This document shows, piece after piece, positions 36,960 to 45,127 of a stretch of DNA of 64,000 nt. A program made the position numbers and the translations under genes. The first letter of the stretch is position 1; each line of letters begins with the position of its first letter. The DNA is from a bacterium (lineage in GTDB: Bacteria; Zhuqueibacterota; QNDG01; JAFGCO01), in contig JAFGCO010000065.1 in assembly GCA_016932575.1 (NCBI GenBank), positions 84,465-148,464 on the forward strand, in the 5' to 3' direction. The notes beneath the pieces were generated by a model. That model saw only the letters and a program-made list of their open reading frames with translations, had not been told where the DNA came from and ran no database searches.

Positions 36960-37694
36960 TTACTTACCTTCTTCATATTCCACATACAGTCCGTTCACGA
37001 TATCCACCACGCCAATCAGGTGCGCAATATCTTCTTCAATGGCATGTTTTGCCCAAAGGTTTGTTGTTTTACCGGTTAATGTGACGACACCCTCCTCCAC
37101 CATCACGCGCACATTGTACTGAAACGGATACCGGTTGTTCAATATTTCATGAACCATATCCTTGATATTGGCATCGGTGTAGCGTTCAACCGAAGGGGTT
37201 ATTTTTATCTCATTGATGATTCCCTTGACGCCTTTCTGCCAGGATGCGGCAGTTTGAGCCATCATTTTTTCCCGGTAGAAATCAACCTCACCGGTTAATT
37301 TCACAATGCCGTTCGCCACAGTTACCCCGATATCATCAGGATCCTTAATTGTGTAAATGTAATTTAACTCGTCAATAATATTATTTTTAATAATCTCATC
37401 CGGTAAAAGTGCGGCATTGACTATGACCTGATTGGAAATTTTATTGACATTTGGAAATTGAGAAGCGATTTCAAAGACTCTCAATTTGTCGTACATCAGG
37501 TCCACAGTTCCTTCAAGCTCAACCGTTCCTTCTTTCATTACCGACGCGTTGACTGTGTCGTATCCTTCATTCCCCAAAGCCGCTTCAATTTTATTGATGG
37601 ATATTTTATCCCCGGCGCCGATTACAGCCTGAGTTATAATAAACGAAAGCGCCAGAATGCTGATGATCAAATATATTTTTGTGCGATACCACAT
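36960..37694 (-). CDS. Exported protein with three BON domains
   Basis: 244 residues: signal peptide (about 1-27, ending QAVIGAG), then three BON repeats (about 30-92, 95-165, 170-240) with EGTVELEGTV, NGIVKLTGEV and EGVVTLTGKT cores. It is a shorter relative of the six-BON protein at 17465-18976. AAGGAGG precedes the ATG. It is monocistronic, with the motif promoter at 37748-37791 and a hairpin downstream. Confidence 0.9.
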   Translation of the reverse strand: MWYRTKIYLIISILALSFIITQAVIGAGDKISINKIEAALGNEGYDTVNASVMKEGTVELEGTVDLMYDKLRVFEIASQFPNVNKISNQVIVNAALLPDEIIKNNIIDELNYIYTIKDPDDIGVTVANGIVKLTGEVDFYREKMMAQTAASWQKGVKGIINEIKITPSVERYTDANIKDMVHEILNNRYPFQYNVRVMVEEGVVTLTGKTTNLWAKHAIEEDIAHLIGVVDIVNGLYVEYEEGK

Positions 37695-37747
37695 AAAGAC
37701 CTCCTTGTCTTGGTCATGTTTTTCAACAATGATCTTTCTTATACTTT

Positions 37748-37791
37748 ATAATAATCCGTGTTTTTATGACTTTCCATCGGGAAAATCCTGA
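37748..37791 (-). promoter_or_regulatory. Shared stress-promoter motif upstream of the three-BON gene
   Basis: Minus-strand TCAGGATTTTCCCGA (37777-37791) abuts TGGAAA; a 17-nt spacer leads to TATTAT (37748-37753). About 55 bp separate the -10 from the start codon. Confidence 0.68.
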
Positions 37792-37874
37792 AAGCTGATT
37801 ATAAATGCCCTGATTTGATAAATCGAGGCAGGATTTTTATTCCTATTATATTCAGCAGAAAAAGTATAGCAATT

Positions 37875-39560
37875 TTATAAGTGGCCTGATCGCAGTATGT
37901 TGAACACAAGCCACAAACCCATGATTCCCGCCAGTAAAAAACCAATCAATCCGAATATGGGGAGATCCCACAGTTTGGGCCCTTTGTCTATTTGAACAAC
38001 CAGTGAAGATCCAACCACAAGCGAGGCAATGATCATACTGAAAGACAGCCGGTTGGCAAAGCGGTCCATTTCATTCAGTATATCATCGATACGCATGTGG
38101 TGCAAATTGATGCCCATTTGTCCCCATCTGGCTTTTTTAAGAATCTGAGTTAACATGCGGGGCGCCACAACCAGCAGATCTGTATAATCTTCCCACATTA
38201 ACGTCATATTTCGGAAGAATTTTTCCGCTTCCGCCCGTCCGATCATCGTACTGGTAAAATAGGATTTAGCGGTTGAGATAATATCGAATTTCGGATCGAG
38301 TTTCTGCGCGATACTCTCCATGACCATTTGTGCTTTGCCCATCAGGTAAAGGCTCCGGGGAAACTGAATACGGTTGTCCCGGATCACTTTGACCAGGTCG
38401 TTGAAAAAATTTCCGAATTTCAGCATATGCAGCGGTACAGCATGATATCTCGCCAGTAAATCAGAGACATCAATTCGCAGGGTCTCCCGGTCAACATCGG
38501 TTTTCAAACGATTCAAATTGATCAGTGTATGAACGATCATCAAGGCGTCATTGCGGATGATCCCCCGAAGCAATTCTCCGATCTCACTGACAAGCTCATC
38601 GTCCAGCCGACCCATCAGGCCGTAATCCAACGGCGCAATCCTTTGATCGGGAAGCACCAGCAGGTTGCTCGGGTGCGGATCTCCGTGGAAAAAGTGATAT
38701 TCGAATATCTGTCTTAACACGAATAATGTTCCGTTTTTGGCAATCTGCACAGGATCAAGGCCCGACTTTTTCAGCGATTCCACCTGATCAATATAAATGC
38801 CTTCAATATATTCAAGCGTTAAAACTCTTTCCGTGGTACATTTCCAAAATACAGCGGGTACGTATACAGTCTCGTCGTCTGTAAAATTTGTCTTGAAACG
38901 GTGTATATTCCGGCCTTCCTGTATAAAATTCAATTCCTCGCTGATCCATTTTTTAAATTGTGAAACCAGGCCGGAAGGATCGAACACATGGCTTTCGGGT
39001 ATGTATCGTTCAATAAGACCGGCCAGGTCTTTTAAAATGGGAATATCCCGCTGGATGATTTCAATTATATCAGGCCGCATCACTTTAACCACCACTTCTT
39101 CACCGGATTGTGTACAGGCACGATGTACCTGGGCTATAGATGCAGCTGCAACCGGCTCTTTATCATAAGACTTGAAAATGGTTCGGACAGACTGCCCCAG
39201 TTCCTCCTCGATAATACGGATACTTTCATCAGCCGGAAAGGGAGGCACTTTGTCCTGCAATTTTCGAAGTTCGCTGACATAGGCCACAGGCAGAAGGTCA
39301 TAGCGGGTGCTGAGCATTTGTCCGAGTTTGATAAAAGTCGGCCCAAGCTCCTCCAGTGCCAGACGCACCCGTTCGGGCCGGGATTTATTTTGATGAGGCT
39401 CTTGTGCCCGCTTAAGGGATTTGGATCTGATTTTTTTTAATGCAATGTCCACATTCAGCTGATCAATCACATCCTCAAATCCATATTTGAGTAAAATTGA
39501 GATAATTTCACGGTATCTTCCAAGATGTTGAATGGATTTTTTCAGATTAAATATGGACAT
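37875..39560 (-). CDS. ABC1/UbiB-family atypical kinase
   Basis: 561 residues from the ATG at 39560 (GAAGGTC upstream). UbiB hallmarks are KLGQMLSTR (KxGQ), the Ala-rich AAASIAQVH loop, VVKVMRP with the ATP Lys, and GDPHPSN plus LDYGLMGR for metal binding. Two membrane segments at the C-terminus (about 500-555) anchor it. The family is an ATPase that supports quinone synthesis or lipid transport. It lies downstream of a phasin-like gene, a pairing seen in other bacteria. Confidence 0.92.
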   Translation of the reverse strand: MSIFNLKKSIQHLGRYREIISILLKYGFEDVIDQLNVDIALKKIRSKSLKRAQEPHQNKSRPERVRLALEELGPTFIKLGQMLSTRYDLLPVAYVSELRKLQDKVPPFPADESIRIIEEELGQSVRTIFKSYDKEPVAAASIAQVHRACTQSGEEVVVKVMRPDIIEIIQRDIPILKDLAGLIERYIPESHVFDPSGLVSQFKKWISEELNFIQEGRNIHRFKTNFTDDETVYVPAVFWKCTTERVLTLEYIEGIYIDQVESLKKSGLDPVQIAKNGTLFVLRQIFEYHFFHGDPHPSNLLVLPDQRIAPLDYGLMGRLDDELVSEIGELLRGIIRNDALMIVHTLINLNRLKTDVDRETLRIDVSDLLARYHAVPLHMLKFGNFFNDLVKVIRDNRIQFPRSLYLMGKAQMVMESIAQKLDPKFDIISTAKSYFTSTMIGRAEAEKFFRNMTLMWEDYTDLLVVAPRMLTQILKKARWGQMGINLHHMRIDDILNEMDRFANRLSFSMIIASLVVGSSLVVQIDKGPKLWDLPIFGLIGFLLAGIMGLWLVFNILRSGHL

Positions 39561-39840
39561 GCATTTGACCTTCACAATTAAAAAGGGGATTGAAGAATAC
39601 CGCACCCTTCTGACGACATATAAGAATGTACTCTGATGAGCAACAGATACTGTTCATTCGCTCTTATTGTCAAGAAAATGAACCGGGATTCACCTCCCTA
39701 CAAAAAAAACTCATACCGCTTCTTACATTTTAAGGAGGCTTCTCCCGATTCATTCATGGAAAATATCGAAATGTTTAAAAAAGACTGGCATATTACTTCA
39801 TCTGGCTGAAATCAGAATTATGAATATATCCGAAAATTTT

Positions 39841-40143
39841 TTATCCCTGTTTTTCCTGAGATTTCAACAATTTATCCAGCTTTTTATTGATCTCATCAAT
39901 ATCCTTCCGAGTCGCCAGATGCAGATTTTTTACAGTATCTTCGATAATCTGATTCAATTTCTTATCAAAGTGGCTTTTTTCCTTTTCTGCCCGGTCCATT
40001 AGATCACGAACTGCTTTGGCGCTTTCGTCCTTGGATACCTTGCCCTTTTCCACCAGATCATTGATAATTTCTTCCGCCCGGTCTTTGGTCATGGAAAAAA
40101 TACCCAATCCCAGATACAGTGTTTTTTCGAATAAATCAGCCAT
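39841..40143 (-). CDS. Phasin/PhaF-like coiled-coil protein
   Basis: 100 residues, almost wholly helical and charged. The start (LFEKTLYLGLGIFSMTKDRA) and EEIINDLVEKGKVSKDE match the polyhydroxyalkanoate-regulator phasin-like family, and the C-terminal half is a heptad coiled coil with ATRKDIDEINKKLDKL. No PHA synthase is visible, so a PHA role should not be assumed. It precedes the ubiB-like gene. Confidence 0.82.
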   Translation of the reverse strand: MADLFEKTLYLGLGIFSMTKDRAEEIINDLVEKGKVSKDESAKAVRDLMDRAEKEKSHFDKKLNQIIEDTVKNLHLATRKDIDEINKKLDKLLKSQEKQG

Positions 40144-40243
40144 GGTTACACCTCCGTTTTTTTATTTATATGGCAATCGTATTATTAATAAATTTTTCAT
40201 GGATGACCCACCCACGATTTTCAGCATAATTATATCATTTCAA

Positions 40244-40286
40244 ATATTATAATTAAAAGAGGAAAGTTCAATCAGGGATAACCTGA
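40244..40286 (-). promoter_or_regulatory. Shared stress-promoter motif upstream of the phasin-like gene
   Basis: TCAGGGATAACCTGA (40272-40286, plus) abuts TTGAAC on the minus strand; TAATAT follows after 16 nt at 40244-40249. A second TATAAT-like block is nearby. Confidence 0.6.
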
Positions 40287-40323
40287 GAATTTAAACATAA
40301 AATCCTGATCAGCAACCTGAAAA

Positions 40324-41244
40324 TCAGCTTAACAGGCCCTGAATGATGAGCTCCACAGCGTCGTCTTCAGATAATCCCCGGGCCATCAGTGTCTGAAGCT
40401 GACGGCTGTCCACGCTGCCGATGGATGCTTCATGGGTTACATGCGCTTTCGGATGGTTCACTTCAACGATGGGGATAGCAACCGCTGTTCCCTGATCCTG
40501 AATAATTTCCTTACAGTCCACATGCCCCCTTGCCTTGGGTGCAGAAGCCGTTAATTTATTATGCACTTCTGCCTTCGCCCGGTCTCGGACCGCCACTTTA
40601 GTGGTTAAAACACCCCTTGCGCTCTGTCCGTTTAAATGTCCGGTTTCATGAATACGAATGATATCATCATGTGTCCCATTGATTTTCGCAGTCATCTCCA
40701 TCACGCTGCCTGCAGCACAGATGGTTTCATAATTCATATCGATAAGGCCCACCCGGCCCTGTATCAATTCAAAATCCGTTCGGAAACGGGCATTCTCCCC
40801 AAGATGGATTCTGGCATTCGGAATAACCGAGATGCCCCCGTCCTGGCTGTGAATATGCCGCTCCAGATAAGAATACCGGGCATTCTTCTCCAGGGTAATG
40901 ACTGCATCCATCAAGTGTTTAACATCAACGGCTTGCGGAAAAACACAGTGTGCCATGACTTGAATTTGAGCGCCTTCCTCAACATGGATATCCATTTTAA
41001 TCCGTTGCACGGCCTGTTCGTCCGTGACACCAAAACACAGATGAACGGGACGGGAAATCACCACGCCTTTCTGTATATTGATTTGAACATCCACACCGGA
41101 TTCCGTTTCCCGCGTGTCCACGTCCAGCCCTTTGGTAAGCTGAGAATCAACCACTCGGTTGAGATTGATCGAAAGTTTCGGCGCCTCAGGATCGTGAAAA
41201 GTGGACAGCAGATTGGCTGCTTTATATATTTGATCAATATCCAT
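40324..41244 (-). CDS. sufB: SufB/SufD-family Fe-S scaffold subunit
   Basis: 306 residues, shorter than enteric SufB (about 495) because the N-terminal domain is missing. The beta-helix core and C-terminal helices are present: DRAKAEVHNKLTA, ARGHVDCKEIIQDQ, HEASIGSVDSRQL and RGLSEDDAVELIIQGLL. It builds Fe-S clusters with SufC. Its ATG directly follows the sufC TAA. There is no sufS, sufE or second SufB/D here, so this looks like the minimal two-gene SUF (SmsCB-like) form. Confidence 0.9.
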   Translation of the reverse strand: MDIDQIYKAANLLSTFHDPEAPKLSINLNRVVDSQLTKGLDVDTRETESGVDVQINIQKGVVISRPVHLCFGVTDEQAVQRIKMDIHVEEGAQIQVMAHCVFPQAVDVKHLMDAVITLEKNARYSYLERHIHSQDGGISVIPNARIHLGENARFRTDFELIQGRVGLIDMNYETICAAGSVMEMTAKINGTHDDIIRIHETGHLNGQSARGVLTTKVAVRDRAKAEVHNKLTASAPKARGHVDCKEIIQDQGTAVAIPIVEVNHPKAHVTHEASIGSVDSRQLQTLMARGLSEDDAVELIIQGLLS

Positions 41245-41979
41245 TTATGGATTCTCCTTTGGATCAGGCACATTTTTATGGTCGCATGACATACATTCTT
41301 CTTCAAAATAGCGGCTGATTTTTTCTATGTCACCTTTGTCAATCAGCTGTCCGTGACAGATTAAAAAGGCATGATCCGCTTGTTTCAATACATCAAGGCT
41401 GTGTGTAATCAAAATAACCGTTGTCCCCATCGCTTTCAGGGTATGAATAATATTAAAAATTTTACGCAGCGATGAAACATCGATTCCCGAATCCGGTTCA
41501 TCAAATAAAATAAGCTCGGGTTTCATGGCAAGTGTTGAAGCCAACTCGATTTTTTTCCTCTCGCCCCCGCTTAATGATTTATCCACGGCTCTATGCAGAT
41601 AATCTTTGGGTGTTAAACCGACTTTTTCCAGCACATCATTGATTGCATGATCCGATTTATCCTTCGCCGAAGCGCGAATAAAATGCTGAACCGCCAATCC
41701 TTCATATCGGGCCGGTTCCTGCCAGGCCAGAGTCATTCCCATCCGGGCACGTTCATCAATGCTCAGCCCGTTGATGGATCTCCCTTTGAAAAGGATACTT
41801 CCCTGGATATTCTGATATCCGTCGAGCCCCATGATCGTATAGGCCAGCGTGGATTTTCCTGCGCCGTTCGGTCCCACAATCGCATGGATATGACCTTTCC
41901 AAAAATCAATATTCAAATGATCCAGTATGGGATTCCCGTTCAAGGATAGAGTCAAATCAATCACCCGGAGAAATTCCAT
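41245..41979 (-). CDS. sufC: SufC-type ABC ATPase
   Basis: 244 residues. Walker A GPNGAGKST, ABC signature LSGGERKKIE and Walker B LILFDEPDSGID (SufC uses this form) are present, with a switch His in LITHSL. It powers the SufB scaffold and has no membrane partner. The C-terminal end DHKNVPDPKENP is extra compared with the family. AAAGGAG precedes the start. Confidence 0.94.
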   Translation of the reverse strand: MEFLRVIDLTLSLNGNPILDHLNIDFWKGHIHAIVGPNGAGKSTLAYTIMGLDGYQNIQGSILFKGRSINGLSIDERARMGMTLAWQEPARYEGLAVQHFIRASAKDKSDHAINDVLEKVGLTPKDYLHRAVDKSLSGGERKKIELASTLAMKPELILFDEPDSGIDVSSLRKIFNIIHTLKAMGTTVILITHSLDVLKQADHAFLICHGQLIDKGDIEKISRYFEEECMSCDHKNVPDPKENP

Positions 41980-42176
41980 ATGATTCTCCTTTTTAAGCTT
42001 GTATTTTTTGTTGAATATTTTTTCTCAATTTGAAATTATATATCACAAAAGCATTGAGCAAAACCGGACATTTTTCCTTTTGAAAAACCGGTAAATTCGA
42101 TCCCATTAATGCAGGACTTGTCATTTTTCTCTTCGCATTCAATCATCAGCATCAGAAGGAGAATACCCGCTCTGAT

Positions 42177-42827
42177 TTAAGCTTCACCCGACCCAGTCTC
42201 TCTCTGCTCAAATCCGCGGAGTATGTCGATCACCTCCCGGTCCGAAACATCATACCAGTTCTCATAGACTTGAGCGATCGCTCTGAAATAAGGAGGTGTT
42301 TCCAGAATAACGCATTCATCCGCCAGTTCCGTCATTTCCTGTTTGACGCGCGAGCCCGTAACAGGAGCAGCCGCAACAATTTTACCGGCTTTTTGATTTC
42401 TGCACATCATAATCGAGGCCCGCATGGTGGATCCCATGGCAATACCGTTGTCCACCAGAATAACCGTTCTCCCGGCCAACTCAGGAAGTGGCTTATTCTG
42501 CCTTAAGACGCGAATCCGTTCCTTGACGACTTGTCTCTGTTTTTTAACAATATCATGGATGACCGGTTCCCGCACCCAGTACGCAGCACTTTCCAGAATA
42601 AATGTGCTGCCGTCCTCAGCCACAGCTCCGAATCCGGATTCCGGATTGGTCAGAAAAGGCAGCTTTCTGGAAACAATAATGGAAAAATCCGAATTCAGGG
42701 TATCGGCTACTTCGACACCGACTTCCACGCCGCCCCTCGGGATAGCCAAAACAAGTACGTGCTGATTCTTATATACTTGCAGAGCTTTCGCCAGTTTTTG
42801 ACCGGCATCTTTTCTGTCGACAAACAC
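42177..42827 (-). CDS. Phosphoribosyltransferase-domain protein
   Basis: 216 residues from a GTG start (GGAGG nine bases upstream). The PRPP-binding motif VILVDNGIAMGSTM is clear and the N-terminal block LAIPRGGVEVGVEVADTL is typical of a PRTase group often seen next to stress genes. The substrate base is unknown; some relatives are fused to hydrolases. The first Asp of the usual acidic pair is kept and the second is Asn (VDN), which could reduce PRPP turnover. Confidence 0.82.
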   Translation of the reverse strand: MFVDRKDAGQKLAKALQVYKNQHVLVLAIPRGGVEVGVEVADTLNSDFSIIVSRKLPFLTNPESGFGAVAEDGSTFILESAAYWVREPVIHDIVKKQRQVVKERIRVLRQNKPLPELAGRTVILVDNGIAMGSTMRASIMMCRNQKAGKIVAAAPVTGSRVKQEMTELADECVILETPPYFRAIAQVYENWYDVSDREVIDILRGFEQRETGSGEA

Positions 42828-43238
42828 GATGCATCTCCTCCGGATCGTTCTTTTAAAGGATCAAATCGATCTTTTCATGACAAAAAGCACATTGATCCCT
42901 GTCCAAATGCATAAGGCGCAAGGATAATGCCCGCCGCTCGATTACATTCTTTGAATAATACCCACGGCTTTTGATCCAATTTCATATCATCGAAATGGAT
43001 CTAACTGAAAATTCCGAGAAAAAAACGGAAAGCCCGGTGAAAAAGAAGAGTTTAAAAATGCCCGGATATCTCAACCGGCAGGGCAGCGAATTCCCCCGCT
43101 GTTTCCGTTCTCTTCTTCTCGCCTTAAACCAAATTTCAATATGCTGAATATTTCAAGAACCAGGATCGACAGGATGTTCATCCCGGAGGCGGAACAGAGC
43201 ATATCCAAAACAACTGTAATACCAGTATTGACATGATA
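42828..43238. other. Intergenic region, no gene recognised
   Basis: About 410 bp between the PRTase start and the GAPDH stop. A 36-codon frame on the minus strand (43071-43181) lacks a ribosome site and family features. I see no copy of the shared promoter motif. Confidence 0.5.
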
Positions 43239-44259
43239 TTATTTCGCTCTGGGAACGGACCATGCGTTATCCATGCGTTCGGCTTCGCGGATCATCTGGC
43301 TGACATACCCCCATTCATTGTCATACCAGCTCATGATTTTTACCAGATCCCCGTCCACAACCTGTATCATGGATAAATCTACAATGGAGGCCCGTGTATC
43401 TCGAATGATATCAGATGAAACCAACAGTTCGTCCGTCACACCAAGGACACCTGAATACCGGTCTGTCTTTGATTCTTCAATGAATATATCGTTGATTTCC
43501 TGCTTGGAAGTGGATCGATTGGTCAGAATCACAATATCCGCGATCGAACCAGCAGGCACAGGGCCCCTGACGGCCACACCGTCGAATTTTCCTTTCAGTT
43601 CGGGAATCACCCGGGTCGTGGCGACGGCGGCACCGGTGGAGGTCGGTACAAAATTGGCCGCTCCTGCCCGGCCCCGCCGCATTTTCCCAGCGGGCCTGTC
43701 GATAATTCCCTGAGTGGATGTATAGGCATGAATGGTGGTCATCAGAGCCTTTTTAATTCCCATCCGGCGGTTTATCACCTCAACCACCGGTGCGATGCAA
43801 TTGGTGGTACAGCTCGCACATGAAAACATTTGCACATTGTCATCTTCGGTCCGGTTGGCTGCGTGCACAACCATAGGCACACCCTCCCCTTTCACCGGAG
43901 CGGACAGAATGACATGTTGGGCGCCGGCGATCAGATGTTTCCTGAGATCTTCCGGTTCGGAGAAGACTCCGGAGCATTCAAAAACCAAATCCACGTCAAG
44001 GTCTTTCCATGGAAGTCTGGCCGGATCTTTTTCCGACAGTACCTTGATTTCGGATCCATTGATCACTAAATTACCTTGATCAACATGTACTTCGTTTTCG
44101 TAATGTCCGTATACCGTATCATATTTCAACAGGTAAGCCAGATTATCAACCGGCACCAGATCATTAACCGCCACCGGAATCATCATTTTATTTACAAAAA
44201 GCTGCTTCAGAGCAGCCCGGCCGATCCGGCCCAGACCCATTGATTGCAACACGTCTCAT
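43239..44259 (-). CDS. gap: Glyceraldehyde-3-phosphate dehydrogenase, frameshifted at codon 8
   Basis: Glycolytic enzyme; the restored protein is 339 residues. The natural start is the ATG at 44259 with AAAAGGAG upstream, giving MRRVAINGLGRIGRAALK, but one extra G in 44236-44238 throws the frame. The uninterrupted frame would need a GTG start at 44252 that destroys the first beta strand. The catalytic Cys150 (SCASCTTNC), the His of TTIHAYTSTQ and the C-terminal WYDNEWGY are intact. Because the rest is undamaged, a sequencing error or a very recent mutation is more likely than old decay. Confidence 0.85.
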
Positions 44260-44362
44260 TATATGACTCCTTTTATTTGTTCGATGATTAGTGATTTATT
44301 CAATAACTGAAAAGCGGTTGAAATGCAGTTTGAAATTATGTACGAATAACTTTTTCACAGGC

Positions 44363-45100
44363 TTACTTCTTGTCTTCCAGCATGTCATTCAGAGTTTGAG
44401 CGTTCTGCACGGCATACCCCGCCTCATCATTGTCGAAATAGCAAAATACGGTCTTCCCCTGACGCATCCAGGTTGAAATGGCGCCTGCCCATCCGGCCAG
44501 TGTCCGATTGTCATACAAGCCTTCATAGGCACTTCCGGGACCATGCAGACGAATATAAACAAAATCAGCCATCACCCACTTCGGGCTCTGCAGGCCCGCA
44601 AGTTCATATATACAAAAGGCGGCATTTTTCTTTTTCAGCAAGTCCGAAACCTGGTCATTCCACCAGGAAGCCTCCCGGAATTCAAAGGTATATCGAAATC
44701 CCTCGGGCAATTGATCCAGAAACGATGCCAGCCGTTCCGGATTGCACTTCCATTTCGGAGGCAGTTGAAACAATACAGGCCCGAGTTTCTCGTCCAGAAC
44801 TTTCATGCGGTCAAGAAAATGGCGAACAGGTTCTTCCGGATCTTTTAGTTTCTTCATATGCGTGATATACCGGCTCGCTTTCACTGAAAAAAGAAAACTT
44901 TTCGGGGACTTGTTATGCCAAGTACGGACGCTTTTTTCACTGGGCAGCACATAAAAAGAATTGTTGATTTCAACCGATTGAAACGTTTCCGCGTAAAATT
45001 CCAGCCACTTTTTCTGCGGGAGAATTTCAGGATAAAATACGTCTTTCCAATGGGAATAATTCCATCCCGAAGTTCCGATATATAACGATCTCTTTTTCAT
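44363..45100 (-). CDS. DUF72 family protein (YecE-like)
   Basis: 245 residues, a TIM-barrel-like family. The start LYIGTSGWNYSHWKDVFYP and EINNSFY, FEFREASWW and YFDNDEAGYAVQNA are typical. Function is unknown across the family. It lies between gap and the GH65 gene, 27 bp after GH65, and is likely co-transcribed with it. Confidence 0.9.
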   Translation of the reverse strand: MKKRSLYIGTSGWNYSHWKDVFYPEILPQKKWLEFYAETFQSVEINNSFYVLPSEKSVRTWHNKSPKSFLFSVKASRYITHMKKLKDPEEPVRHFLDRMKVLDEKLGPVLFQLPPKWKCNPERLASFLDQLPEGFRYTFEFREASWWNDQVSDLLKKKNAAFCIYELAGLQSPKWVMADFVYIRLHGPGSAYEGLYDNRTLAGWAGAISTWMRQGKTVFCYFDNDEAGYAVQNAQTLNDMLEDKK

Positions 45101-45127
45101 GTTATTTACTATAATTATCCGGCCGGA

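Noticed and set aside
40636-41289. 217-codon plus-strand frame
   Set aside because: Antisense to sufB, low-complexity composition, no start signal.
43071-43181. 36-codon minus-strand frame before gap
   Set aside because: No Shine-Dalgarno and no recognisable family; too short to support.
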